This document shows, one piece after another, positions 1-15,000 of a DNA stretch of 27,533 nt (within the stretch, counting starts at the first letter, position 1; the number at the start of each line of letters is the position of its first letter). The notes below the pieces were generated by a model. That model was not told where the DNA came from, searched no databases, and worked only from the letters and a program-made list of their open reading frames with translations. This stretch comes from JBBAAP01 sp043808305 (GTDB lineage: Bacteria; Planctomycetota; MHYJ01; JACQXL01), in NCBI GenBank assembly GCA_043808305.1, contig JAZDFB010000082.1:1-27533 (forward strand), in the 5' to 3' direction. A program made the position numbers and the translations under genes.

Positions 1-3000
1 TCCCTTGAATTCCTTAAACATCTGGTAACCAACCGGCACAACAGTTTTAATTCCTTCGCTCGTTTTCTTGTCGCCTTTGTCTTTTTTGTCCGCATTTGAT
101 TTTTCAGGTACAAAACCACCTTCGTCATCAGCGCAAAGCTCATCTGCTCCGGTAAGAGGCAAGGTTGGGACAAGAGATGATTTTTCAACTGGTTCCAAAA
201 TTTCAAGCATCCAGTTTTCAATAAAGTTAGGATAATTCGTCATTATCTTAAATTCAGCCGCTTTTACAAGCTTACCCTGTGCAAGTTCCATAACTTCCGG
301 ACTCAAAGCAAGCCCAAGCTCAGAAACGACCTCCATTGACTCCGATGACCTCTTTACCATTGTATCAAGTTTTGCTGGCGGCACCATACCTTTAACAGTT
401 GCTTCCCGCCCAAAACCATCCCTGGCCCATAACCGTACAGCTGGATCATCCAATCTCACGGATATTTCGCCAGTATATCCTTTAACCGGATCAATGGATA
501 AGCTTTTTTCGTTAATAGTAACGGCAATATTCTGCAATCTCATCTCTTTTGTTTCACCGGCACCCCAACTTAAAGGTATTTCAGATTTACCAACAGTAAT
601 CCTGGGTATACCTTCTTTAACGGTTATAAAGACGGTAAATGAAGCATTTCTTCTTTCAGATGCCTCAGTTGAAACGGTCCTTATCCCAAAATTAATCTTT
701 TCCAGGCTGGCGCCTCCAGTAAACCTGACTACTGCCGGATTCATAGTCGTTATTTTACTGTTAAACGGCAGTGAATTCTGGTCAATTTTAAGAATTTTAG
801 TCTGGGGCTTTATCCCAGCTATATGATATTTACCATCTCTATCCGTAATTATGGTTATACCATCTTCGGTCATTATCTTGACATTAGCCATTCCAACTTC
901 GCCTTCATCCTGAATACCGTCCCCATTAGCATCCATAAATACCTTCCCGATAATGGTCGAATAATCAAAAAGCGGATCAGGTATCACTCTGACTTTAGCA
1001 ATAGCCTCATTTGATATCTCGCGCCCGTTATAATAGGCCGCCGAAGCAATATTCTTGTATTCTCCGAATAACGCTCCTGCACCAACCACTAATTGATACC
1101 TTAATGTAATCGTATCGGTGGAAGTTCCTTTGGCAGTAAGGTTACCAAGAGAGAACATCTTAGTTGCGCCACCGGTCGGTTCAAGCGTTCCGCCTTGGCG
1201 CGACCAATCAGCGTTACCGATCTTGGCAACAGCGCTGTTTTTCACATACTTAAGCCCAGGCGGCGTTATGTCATGAACGTAAACATCCTTAAGCCTTGTG
1301 GTACTTTCATTAGAAACTTTAACTTCATATGTTACTACTTCTCCGACCGATACTTCTTTCTTGTTTGCTTTCTTGGTTATCTTAACCAAGTTGCTTGTTG
1401 CATCAAGAGGAATATCAATGTCCCATGCGCCAGCAGCAACGGTAAATGTAGTGGTGCCACGAGCAATATTCTTATCTTTATCCACGCCAGCCTCTTGAAC
1501 TTTTCGGCCCAAAGCCGTCATTGTGTCTGTGTTGCCCGGGAATACGTAATTGGCATTTGCCGCTCTCAGGCGATACTCACCAACAAGAACATTCCACTGA
1601 TAACGGCCGTTTGATCCGGTAACATAAGGATTTGTATTCGCCACGAGCGGAGTCCCCGCATCATCGTCATCATCCACCCAAATCGGACTTCCGATTTCAA
1701 TCCCCATGCGGGCAGTTATCCATCCGGATAGCGGGTGGTTATATTCCAGCGTCACAGTCGCGTCTTTGATAGGTTCACCGGTTACGGAATCATAAACTAT
1801 ACCTGTAGGATCAACAAAGAGCAACTCAATAATATCGCTGATACCACCGTTGCATGAAACAGAGAGAGACCTTACCCCGCCATTCAATTGCACGGTTAAT
1901 TCATAAGAACCGCTGCTATCAACCGTTGCAGTAATAACCTCAAAATTATAAAGAGTTGATTGCCCTTTTGATTCCACATTTGCCTGGACCTCAACAACCG
2001 CTCCAGGCTTACCGTGGCCTTTGAGCGTTGTCCGCCCCCCAACCACAACCGTTCCAGTCACCGGTTCGCTAATCACCGGCACATCATCACTGGATGGGCT
2101 ATCTGAAACAGTTAGATTGCTAATAGAAACACCTTCAATCTGGTCGCTGCTTACCGGTTTAAGCGAGATAACCGTTCCGATGGGAATGTCTGCAGGCAGT
2201 TTTAGGCGGTATTTACCGTTGACATCGGACAGGGTCTGCCCTAATAATTCGCCGGTTTTGGAATTAATTATATTAATCAGAACATTAGGTTTTGACTCGC
2301 CCATAACTACTGGCTTTTGCGCCACCATTTTGTTAGACCTTGGGCAGTCAATTGCAAGAGCCATATATTTGGTGCTGGTTTTAACGGTATCAGCAAATGC
2401 AGGGTTAGAAACACAAGATGCCCTCCCATAAACCGCATAAGTTGAGTTGCTTGCAACTGATAGAGACGGGGCTACTGTTAAAAGTATACTGGTGCTTCCG
2501 CCAGCTGATATTGAAGAACTAGTCCAGCCAAGACCGATAACCTGGCTGGTAATGTCGGTTAACAACTGTCCGGATTGCTCGTAATAACACACGGTCCAGT
2601 CGGAAGAACCGGCAGTTCCCGTTAGCAGGAAAGTATCGGAATAGTTACCATCATTCTGCAGGCGGATATAATAAGTAGTAGGTTCATTCATATCAACAGC
2701 ATGCTTCTTGAACTGAACGCTGTCATCCGCAATATCTGCTTCCAAAACGATATACTGATTATCACCATCCTGGGCATCTATAAACTCTGTATCTCCTCTA
2801 ATAGCCAAATCAACTTTGGTAGAAAGAGAAACCTGTGCACTTGCCCTAACTGTATCAGTGAGAGTCGGCTGGCCGACGCTGACGGCGGTTATATCTACAT
2901 ACTTAATCTCGTATGCACCAGGGGTATTTGAGGGACTAATCTGAACAATCATTTCGGTCGAAGAAAACGGCGCCAAAAGATATCCACTTGTTGATTCAAT

Positions 3001-6000
3001 TTCCTGGCTATTTGCGCCGTAATAAGAGACTGTCCAATCCTGAGGATTTGACTGCTGACTGCCGATTGCCGAAACGGTTACACTGTCTTGGACATTACCT
3101 TCGTTGGTTATCTTAATGTAATAGGATACTGCAGCCCCATTAGCGACAGTCTGTGTTACGGTTTGTGAATTCACGTCAACATAAACATCTTCCCCGATGT
3201 AACTGCCATCGCCCTTAATAGCCAGGTTTATTTTATAAGTGGTTTTTACAGTATGGTCTATAGTAATGCTATCTACAGTTGAAGACTGGCTGCTTGTAGC
3301 TGTGATAGTAATCGGGTAATTTTCGCCGCTCAACAGGCCAGCAGATGCTTTGACCAATACCTTAATGGTTTCTGTACCACTGTAAGAAGCCAGCACGGCC
3401 GTGGCAAATGTGCTGGATATTACCGATTCAGTAATATCTGTATTATCAAGCTTGTAATAAGAAACTGCCCAACCATTGATTGAACCGTTGCCCACAAGGG
3501 TAAATGAATCATTTTGCGCGCCATCATTCTCCATCCTGATATAATATGTCAAAGTTTGGGAGTTCTCAATCAATGAGGCATATGTTTGGGTAGCCGGGTA
3601 GTAAATCGTATCAAATATATTAGGCTGGTAATTATTCTTATTATTGGCGTCACTATCGCCATCCCCTTCTTTCATAACCAGTAAATCAGGTCGATAATAG
3701 TTAGAGAACGTCGTTTCAGTGCGAACGGTATCACGTTTATTTGGGTCTGCAGAAGAATGCCCTGCAATATCAAGCGTCAGCTTATCATTAGCCAGGGTTC
3801 CGTAATTAGCCGTAACTTTAATTAATATCGGACTGGACAGGGCATCTTTATCAAGATTTATGGTTCCCCAGTTAAGCGCTTGCCCGGCAACCAGAACCTG
3901 ATTTATTGGAGTGCCGAATTCTACCTGCCAGGTCGCCGCTGACGGCACCGCTGACGATGTTACCGTATAGGTATCATTATAGTTACCGTCATTCTGAATC
4001 CTTACATAATAAGTAGCGACGGGCAGCTCATAAGTAGTACTTTGGGAAAGTGTCTGGTCAGCCATATTATCAGGCGGCGTATATTTATTATCGCCTATTG
4101 GAACGCTGAAATTACTGGTTAAAGCAAGCTGGACATCCGGTTTACTGGTGACAGAAACTGTCGTCTGCGCAGTCACTTCATCGCTATTCAAACCGTTTGA
4201 TGAGGTTGCTTTTACCTTAACATCCTTGGAAGCAGTTCCCTGAGCCACCGCCAAAGCTTTCACTTCAATCCGTATATCAGGAACAGCTGTGGTACCCATA
4301 TTCAAATTACCCGTATTATATGTACCCTGAACTATCTGAGCGGTTATATCTGCTAAATTATTATAATATGAAACAACCCAGTTACTATCTCCGGCGGTTC
4401 CGGATACGGTGAATGTGTCACTGGTATTCCCATCATTCTGGAAACGGACATAATATGTAACGGTTGCGCCATTAGGCGCTGATTGTGTTATGGGCTGCGC
4501 GTCAGGCGAATAAATGCCATTACCTATTGCGCCAGTAAAATTACTCTGGAGCGCTATCCAAGCATCAGGTTGATATGTCGGCAAGGCTATTGTATTAACC
4601 CTGATCTGGTCTGCCCCGCCCGCGGGGTTACTGGTTATGGTCATAGTTACCGGGAAACTATCAGCCGCAGGCGTGTTGTTCCCGGGCGTTACGACTAATA
4701 TTATCTCTTTGGTGCTATCGAGTGCAAGGTTATACGCTAAGCCCGTAGTAGTAATAGCCGAGGTGTCCGATGCGCCGTCGTAGAATCTCACGTTCCAGTT
4801 ACCGCCGCCATCCGTTGAAGTAATTTTGATATCCGCCGCGGTGTTGCCATCGTTCTGAAGCGTAATATAATAGGTAGCCGGCATATTGCGCTCTATACTC
4901 AACGATTTTACCTGTGTTGAAACGGTTGTTTCATAAACATCTTTAGTCAATGGCGTATCATTGTAAGAACCGCCTTGTTTATTCAGCCAGGCATCTGCCT
5001 GATATGCGGGATTGACTGTAGTAGTCGCCTTAACCGCGTCTTCCGAGTTATCCATGGTTGCTTTAGCGTTTACAATAATCTCTTTCGAACCAACGCTGTA
5101 TTTACGGGCTATTACCTCGGCAACTATCTTTTTCTCTTGACCAGGGGTATAATTACTGCCACCATTCCACCCGCTGCCAATTATGTCCTGCGTTATATCG
5201 GTTCTGGGAGAAATAGTATAATAAGAAACTGTCCAGCCAGACAGGACATTAAAGTCTGCCGTGCCTGCTGTCCCAGTTACTAAAATATCAGCAGTTGTAT
5301 TTCCGTCATTCTGAATCTTAATATAATAAGTAGCAACAACGAACCTGTTTATAGACAAAGACTGAGTCTGGTCAGTAGTTAGTGATGACTGGTACGCAGA
5401 CCCATCACGTGTATAACTGATATCGTCAGTAGAAACCAGAACATCAGGTTGATAAGTTTTAGCTATGGTTGTCCGGGCAAGAACAACATCTAATGGGCCG
5501 TTAGCAGAAACCGCAGTAATAGTTACCGGGAAAATGGTTCCGCCCCATACTGTTAAATCAGGCGTTACGTTAAGCCTGACAAGATTAGTCGCTCCGGAGG
5601 CAAGAGGAAATGTTTTCCCTGAACCTATTACAGCAGATGTGATATCCACATCACCATCTACATCGTAGTAAGTAACCGTCCAGCCGCCGCTGCCTGCCGG
5701 TCCCGTAATTTTAATAACATCATCATCCAATTCGCCATCCTGCTCAATCATAATATAATAAGTCACGGTCTGGATCCCGGGCCGATTAGAAATAGTCTGC
5801 GACTTAATCTGGTTAGTCGACGATTCATCCTGGTATGGCGCCCCGTTTCTAAGGTATGCAGTATCATCTTTTAAAGTCTGATCCCCGTCTCCATCATTCA
5901 TAATATAAGCATCAGCCAAATAATTACTCTTAACCGTTGTGGATGTTTTAATGCTATCTTGTTTTGCGGCGCCGCCGTTAGCTGAATTGGCATTAAGGTA

Positions 6001-9000
6001 AACCTCGCGATATTCTCCCCCGGTCGCACCAAGATAGGGTCTGACAACTATTTTCACGACAGCGTAATTGTTGCCGCTGGTGGTCCATTTCGTGAGGCTT
6101 CCTAAATCATATCCGGTTGTGCCATTAAGAACATCAGCGGTAATATCAACATCGGACTCATCATAATATGTAATAGTGCCCCAGGTATCCAGCACACCAA
6201 CCCCACCCACATATGATCCGGTGCCTGATACAGTAAAATCTTCAGTCGTATTTCCATCGTTCTGTATTTTTACATAATAAGTAACCGGGTTATTATAATC
6301 CGCCTTATCCGACTTAAATTGAGTAATTGAACCTGTTGAGGGTTCATATGGAGCGCCGTTTCTAGTGTAAGCCCCATCGCCGACTTCAGTTGACCTTTTA
6401 ACCATTGCATCTGCCTGATAGACATAATAAACCGAGGTTTGGGCAGTCACCGAATCGCGGATAGCGTCATCATCTGATTTAGAGGCGGCTATATTTATCT
6501 CCTGCATTGCGCCGCCCACCGCGTTATCGTGGTTCCACAGCGGTGATATTTCTGCCCTGATTATTTTTACTCTATCCAGTGTTGTCAGCAAAAACGTCGT
6601 GCTGCCCGGGTAAAATGGTGTTGTCCCGTTCGGGTCCGACGAATTATCCGGATTATGATAATACTTTGTTTCCCAACCATCAGGTTGAGCTGTGGCGGTC
6701 AGCTTGAATGTCGTATCAGCATTACCCTCGTTCTCTATCCTGATATAATACGTAGCAATCTGATTATTATTAACGCTTTGCGCCTTGATTTCATCGGGGT
6801 TTACCGGGTCGCCGATGTATCCGTCGCCGGCATAAGCGGCAACGCTCTTTATCAACACATCAACTTGATAATCCGGCAAACAGGTCGTTTGCATCAGAAC
6901 TGCATCCCGCATATCAGAAGGACTATTCTTGGAAAGAGCGGATAAGCAGATATCAGCAATAATATTGGCTGTTATAGTGTTTCCAGGTGTTATCTCTGCC
7001 CTCACTTTGGTAAAACTACCAACATCATTATAGGTAACAGAAGGAGTATTATATGTCGCGCCTAAAATATTGGTTGTTCTATCTACCCAACTGGTGCCCT
7101 CGTAAACATAATAAGAAACTGCCCAACCGCTTGGCGCCGCGCTTCCCGTGACTGTAAAGACATCGTTAAAATTACCATCATTCATTAACTTGACATAATA
7201 AACAGCCGTCTGGTTACGGTTAATACTTTTAGTCTTTGTTTGTCCCACACCCGTTGAATTGTAAGTCCCATCTCCGATATAGTTACTCTCATCGTTCACG
7301 CTCACCAGATTATCCGGCTGGTACGCCTTAGTCACCGTGGTTGTCGCCGCAACCGCATCATAGGCATACGGCGTAACGTGCATAGCATGAATCTCTACCG
7401 AATAGTTGGTGTTCCCCTGAACATAATCATCAGGAACAACCTTAACCTTTATCTCAATATAACCACCACCAGGAATAGAAGGGAAAGGGACGGGAGAAGA
7501 GTCGCTCTTCCAGCCACCCGTAGTAACATCGGTAGTTATTTCGTTTGCAAGATAAAAATACTTAACTGACCAGTTGCCACCATTAGCCGGCCCGCCTGGC
7601 GTGCCGGTTATGACATAAGTCGTATCCACATTACCGGTATTGCTTACTGAAACATAATACGTAACGGTTCCACTGCGGTAAATTGACTGGTCAACTGTGG
7701 AGGGATTTGACTGGATTGGCGGGTAAACGCCATCGCCCCAATATTGCCCGCCTTCTTTTCTTATCATGGCGTTTACTGTATAAAGCGGATTCACTTTGAT
7801 AGTTGCCTGGGCCGCATCGAACTGGCTCCAATAAGTCGGATAAACGCCATGAACGGCTATGATTTGTTGGCTATCGCCGGCAGCGCTTGACGATGGCGTT
7901 ATCCGGGCGTAAATCGTCTTGCTGCCATTTTTCGCTATTGCTCCGGTTGACCAACCGGTGGTAGTAATACCCGTTATTATTTCAATATCATCGCTGGTTA
8001 TTGCCGGCGAGTTCTGATTAACATCGTGGAAATAACGCACAGTCCAGTCAGCCGGTGCGGCGGTAGCCGTAATCCGGTAACCGCTTAATGCGTCTGCTGT
8101 TCCATCATTCTCTATCTTGTAATAATATGTAATAGTGTAATTATTATCTATCCAATCGGGACCGGTATTCTGCGTGGCGGGATTCTTATCATAGATCCCG
8201 TCGCCTGTATAGCCGCTGGGATTGCTCTCCAGCTTAACCTGGATATCAGGCTGATACGAGTATGCCGTGGTTACGGCCTTTACTGAATCTTTCTTCAGAA
8301 TAGAAGACTGTGAATTTATAAACACATATGTGCTGGTTATGGCGCTTGCATTCACCAGAGCCGGATTATAAGAAATATTAAGCAGGATCGTCTTTGAACC
8401 GGCGCTGTCCAGGGACCCGGTTGACCAACCCGCGCCGATATCTGTAATCTGGCTGGTGATATCAGCCCCGCCTACTGCCGCATCATAATATGTTACCGTC
8501 CAGCCGTCGCCTGTACAATAACCGGTTACCGTATATGAATCATCCGCCCCAACGGCGTCGTTTTCCATCTTAATATAGTAGGTAGCTATGGTATTAGGGG
8601 CAACGGTTTGTTCCGCTTTCTGGGCTTCGCCGGCAATATCTTCTCTTACATTATTACCCGCCCAGGCTGAACCATTATTGCTTATTAACCCATCAGACAC
8701 GTAAATACTTGCAATATAAGTCATAGTTTTGACGGCGTCTATTTTGGCGGGCTGAGATAAAGACCTTGCCTGAACAAAGGCGTCTTTATAGTCGCCAACA
8801 TTACCGGACGTCTGCCCTATCACCAGTGACAATAAACAATATGCGCTGGGAGTAAGTACCGGCGATTGCCAGCCAGTCCCTGTAACCTGTGATGTAATAT
8901 TCGTAACGCCGTCATAATAGGTTATTACCCAGTTAGAGCCAGGTGTTCCGGCGCCGCTTCCCGTGCCGGTTACGCTGAATGTATCCGTATAACTGCCATC

Positions 9001-12000
9001 ATTCTGAAGCCGAATGTAGTACGTCATGCAACTCTCGCCTTCCTTGATAGAGGTAGTTGTAGTCTGATTAGTTGCCGCGTCATTTGCATATGGGGCGTCA
9101 TTACTGACATACGCGGCATCCGTATCCGAATACTTCTTGGCCATAAGGTCCGGTTGTAATCCACCGACCACCGTAAGCTGGATTTTTACCTGATCAACTT
9201 TAGCTGCATCCTGAAGGCAACGAACCCGGGTTGACAGCGTTACCTGCTCACCGCCCAACCGGTCCTGTCCCGGTTTTGCCGCTATTCGAATTGTTTTATA
9301 GCTGCCTGACAACAAAGAATTTACAGCCCATCCGGCGCCAACCATATTGCCGGTAATATCTGTGCCGGTGTCGTTATTATAGTAACTGACTGTCCAACCG
9401 GCCGGTACGGCACTTCCCGTTACCATGAAATTGCCTGTGCTGGCGCCGTCGTTTTCAATTTTTACGTAGTATGTTACCGTATAATTAATCCCCACATCCC
9501 CGCTTAAAATCTGGGTTGTCGGCGGGTCATATGTGCTATCACCCGCATAGCTGCCGTCCGCGGCCTTGACCTGAGCATCAGACATATAGGGCCTAAAATA
9601 CGTTACGGCTTTGACCATATCACTTACATTATCTGCCGGATTAGCCGCTGAAATAGCGGTTACGGTTATCTCCTTGAATGTATCAATGGGCCTGCCTGAA
9701 GGCGTAACCTCAACCCTGATGGAGCGTGTCTCAGCCGGCGAAAACAACCCTGTGGGCGGACAGCGCCAAAAACCGCTGGGATTAGTTATTTCCTCGGTTA
9801 TTTCCTGGCCGTTTGTTTCATCGTAATACGAAACCACCCATCCCGTCTCCCCGGCCGTCCCCTGTATCATAAACCAATCAGTGCCCGATGGTGAATCATT
9901 CTGGATACGGATATTATATGTTACTGTAACACCATCACCCGTATTGATGTCCACCTCTTGCTGGGCGCCGGTGATATTATAAACATTTTCGCCGATATAT
10001 GAAGTATCCGCAGGCCGCTTGATATGGACATCAGCCCGAACCGCTGCCGGCTTAATAGTTCTTTGCGCTGATGACGGCGTAGAACTAAACGCATTCATCT
10101 GGTGCGGCGATTCCATGGTAAAGTAATCCGCGCTCTTTATCTGCCCCTGAATCTTGGCATTCAGGGTGGCTGTATCGGAAAAATCTACTACCACAAAGAA
10201 CGTCCCGGTCAGGGCCTGCGCCGGAGTCAGCGTGATATTGGATATGCCGCTGACTAAGGTATCTGTGCCGGAGGAAATAAACGTATCCGTAATAAGGCTA
10301 AAATTACCATCAAGGTCAACATCCTTGAATATCTTCACGGCCAAGATATCCGAATCCTTAAAATACTGCCCGCCCAGCCAGACCTTGATCTTTTTAAGAA
10401 GCTTTTCCGGATGCATACTGCCTACCGGTGTAACCGGCTCAAGTTTTAACTTCATTATCGGTTTATTCTGGTCGCCGTGATAGAAGTCGCCCGATGTGGC
10501 ATCTATACTGCTACTGTTGGTAAGCGAAATGACCGCCTGCCACAACACGATAGACCCGTTTTGCTCGTTATCCGCAGTACCGGCGCTAAATCCGGTCGTT
10601 ATATAATTGCCAGCCATCCTCAAAATAGTCGGGGTAATGCCGTTTGAGTTAACGCTTACCGCAGAACCACTGCCGAAAGAGTTGTCAAAACTACAGCCGG
10701 TCAGGGTTTTGTCTGCGCCGTTACTCATTTTGATATGGGTGCCGTTAGCCGCTACGTTATTAAACGAGCAGTTGTCTAATCTGGTCAAAATGCCGGTACC
10801 GCCCAGGTTAACGCCGTCAGTATCAAGATTATTAAACGAGGTATAAGTGGAACTTATGGCTCCGCCGTCAATGGTCAGAGTCCAGGACGGGTCGGATGGC
10901 GAGAGCCTTTCAAAGGTGGTAAGGTTATCGGCTGTGCCGATAGTTTCAAGCGTATTGCCGCTGGCTATTTTTATCCTGCTGCGGCCGCCGTTAAAATTCG
11001 GATGCGCCGCCCCTAAACGGATATATTTGCGTGTACTCGTATCACCATCACCGGTGTAACTCTCCCCGGCATAGGTAAACTGCTTCAAACCCGTAATCTC
11101 TATATCGCCCCAGAATGCGGTCACACCGTATGCCCCGCCGTGGCGGCGGGATGTAATATTATTACCCGGCATATCGGTCAAAGACTGCTTGATTACACTC
11201 CCTAATGTCGTATTAAACAACACCAGCCCTTCGCGGCCGCTTAATCCCGGTTGGAAAAAGATGTCTGCCGTACTACTGCCGCTTATCTGAGAATTAATAA
11301 TCAAATCTGACTGGACGCCGCTATCCGAATATATCTTTATCCCCATAGGGTTATTGGAAATATTCAGGTTATTAAACGTCTGGCCGGAGGTGCGGGTCCC
11401 GCCGCCTAACATCAAACCGGCCACGCTATTATTGGCAAGGGTATCAGCATCGATATTGTTATTGCCGCTGTTGCCAAGCACAACCAGCCCTATGTCGGAG
11501 CAATTACTGATAATAGTATTGGTGATGCCTTTGGTGGCAGTATTATTGGTGCAACCATCAAGCACTACGCCGCGATAGTTATTGGAAATACTGCAACTAT
11601 CTATGCGAAGACCTTCCAGGGCAGTTCCGCCGTTTATATTCTGGGCATAGATACCGTATTTATTGGAGCTATTCGCGCCCAGATATGATATATTGGCGAA
11701 TCTGAATAACGCGTTAGCTCCCGATTTGAGGTAAATATACGAATTATAGTTGCCCAGCCGCGTAATATAGCAATTCCGCACATAAGTATTACTGCCCAAC
11801 GCCTCTAAATAACCGGTTGATTCCACGGTTATTCCGTATTGACCGGCAGTAGTATTGGATAATTTCAGGGATACACCCGGAGCCAATCTAAGGTTACCCC
11901 CGCCTAATGCGGGGTTTGATACGCCCACGATTATATCGCCCTGGGCCAACCAGAATTTCCCTGAGGTCTGGTGTAAAACCTCGCCATATTCGCCTATGGT

Positions 12001-15000
12001 CACGCCTCTGGTAATAATATCATTGATTATGGTCAGGGTAGATGTTGTAGCCCCGCCTGCCTTGTCAATCGTAAGCGGTTGCCGGCAATCCATCAAGCCG
12101 ACACTCAATGCTTGGCCGTTCAAGTCTATACTGCCTGCACCGTCAATGATAAAGAAATTATTATTACTCGAAGTAAAAGATATCCCATTACTGGAATTAA
12201 GAATCTTAATTAATCCGGTATTGGTAATAACTCCGCCGCCCATCATCTGGAGCGTAGTCGGGCTGGAAGCATCTATCTGAAGCGTGCCGGTCGGCAAAAT
12301 AGTTAAACCAGACAGCTTCTTTAATCCTGACATAGTTACATTGTTACCAGCGCCAATTGTCACATTCGCCCATTCAGCAGGAACCGTTCCGCCAGGCCAG
12401 GGAGCATTAGGAGTAGTTGAATCCCAAGAACCTGACCCATTACTGGCCACCGAAAGCACCTGCCAGGTTACAGTGCTGCCCGTGCTTAACTCATCCTTGG
12501 TCCCCGCCTGGTCATTAATGAAGTTAGTAAATGTAATAGGCGTGGTAGCCGAGTTTAACGACACGTCGTATCCGGCAGCATTATCAAACGAACACCCGGA
12601 CAGCGTCCGATTGGCAGCCGGTATCCCTGTAGTGGCATTAAAATACATATATCTGCCGTTCGGCGAACCGTTGGAAAACGCAAAATTTACTATCGGGTCT
12701 GTTGCGCCATTTCCATACAACCTGGCAGTAGAGGTGTTGAACCACAAACCGCCGTATGCGATGAGCGGCGTGGATGGAAGAGGGAATGAGCAGGATAGCC
12801 CTACGAAATTAACATAACTTGCCTTGAAATTCTGCTCTACCCTGATACCCAGCCAGTTATCAGAAGTCAGGGTCCCATCCGTGGTAACTATAGTCGGCCT
12901 GGTGGCATTATTGCCGGAAAACATATTCAGCTCGCCGGACCCCAAGGTCTGGACCCAGATACCCTGCCGGTCAGGATTGCCTACCATCGACGCGGTCGGG
13001 ATACCGCAGATAATTAGTTGCTTGGCGGTGGCAGTATCAGTCAGTACGTCAACTAAACTCCCCGGCGCTGTATAAGAACCTACCCCGGAGACACCGGAGG
13101 TGTTATTCCAGTTAAAGTGATGGGTATTACTGCCGGCGACACCCAAAATGCCCCACATCTTGGTTACGCCCGGGACCTTGTTATGGCAATAGGAAAATAG
13201 CCCCTGATAATTACCGCCCGTGCCTCCGATCGGTCGATTATAGATGGTTTCCCACCAAACTTCCTTAGCCGAGGCAAAGACGCAATTGCGGAACTGGATA
13301 GCCCAAAGCTGGTCATTCGGGAATGCGCAATAGATGTCAGACGGGATATTCGGTTTCACATTCGAGGAACGGTCCTTGCCGAATATACAGTTGTCAAAAA
13401 CATGATAATTGTTAGAAGCGCCGGTCCAAAAACAAACGCCGCCGCCCGCCTGTCCTTCCATCCTCCAAGTGATCCCATTATTATAATAACACTCCTGCAT
13501 AAAGACGTTAGAACCTGTCGGCATATAACCAGAAACGGCCCCTACATTACCATTACCACTGGTCACAAAGAACTGCGCGGCCCATTTATTATCGTGGATG
13601 GTGTTATTCACAAAGGTATTATTGCTGTTATTGGTGCCATTCCAGTAGATACCGTAATTGCAGTTTGAGATATCGTTACCTGAGAAATAGTTATAAGTGT
13701 TGCTGGCTTCTAGTTTAATCCCATAGGTGCAATTAGTGATAGTGTTATTAATAAACCCCATCCCTTTACTGTTGATTGATTGATTATTATAAGCAACACT
13801 GCTCAGGTAAATACCCGCATATCCTTCAGATATGGTGCAGGAATCTATCAGAACGCCTGAACGGGTAGTGGTATTAATGCCGTTCAAACTAGCGATATGG
13901 ATGCCCTGATATGTGCTGGTGCCCATCCTGGAGATAGTGCACCATTTAAGTTGCAAAGATGCGTTGGTGGCAGCTGTTCTAATATATCCATTGTAGGAGG
14001 AGTTTGAGGTGATAATACAGTCACGGGTTACTAAGGACTTTCCGGTCGCGGTCATTGCCCCTCTGCTATTCACAAGGATTCCACAACCAGAAGCGCTATA
14101 ATCAGAAATCTTGGTCTCGGTATTCTCGCCGATGTCAAGGATACCGTCCAATTTCTCATCGTTAGTCGCGGTACCGACCGTTACCTCGCCCTCCTGGATA
14201 ATCCAGGTCTTTTTAAAGGCAGGCGAGGCAGGCGGTTTAAATTGAAGCAGGGCGTAACCAGTGGGCCAATCCTGCCCGCTGAGACCGAGTGTTACCGTGC
14301 GGGTTGTCATATTGCTGATGAACGACATCGTAATGGCCTGAGCCGGATTAAGGGTTATTGTCTGGCGCCAGTCACCATCGCCTAATTCAAGAATAAGCCC
14401 AGGCGAAGTCGCAGGCCAAGTAATGAATCCGCCGTTGTTATATACCCAGGGCGTCGGCTTTTCCTTACTGCCGGGGTTTTTAACCTTGATGGTTACCTTA
14501 TTATACGTCGCGTTCACACCGGCAAAAGTTATCCCGTAAGAGGCTGATGATCCAAGGTTATTAATTACGCCGCCTTCATCCAGGGTTAAGGTGACATTTC
14601 CGCCGGTCATATTAAACTCTAATTTGCCGGTGGCCGCTATGTCAATACTCTGGCAGGCCCAATCCCCAGTCGACATAGTGCAGGTATGTCCAGCCAAGAT
14701 TGCTACGACATCGCCGCTGGTAGGCGCCCTGCCCGCGTCGCCCCAGTTAGCACCCGCGGCGGTCTGCCATTGCCACATACCTCCGGCGCCTGAGCTATTA
14801 AAATTACCGCTACCCTTGGACTGGAATTTCCTTGTTCCGGCAGAAAAATCGGTATACCACTCTACACCGGGGTTGGGGCTAGTGCTACCATCACGCTCAT
14901 CAAAATAGGGTGTTCCAGCTCCATACCAGGTATTACTCTGCCTCTGGGCAATCGTGCCTAAATACGCCCTCGGGTTTGTCCAGTTGGTAAAGGTTATCTG

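Noticed and set aside
1195..1614. Plus-strand open frame of 139 codons (and 12284-12817, 177 codons)
   Set aside because: They lie opposite the continuous minus-strand giant gene, lack domain sense and ribosome sites, and arise from its composition.
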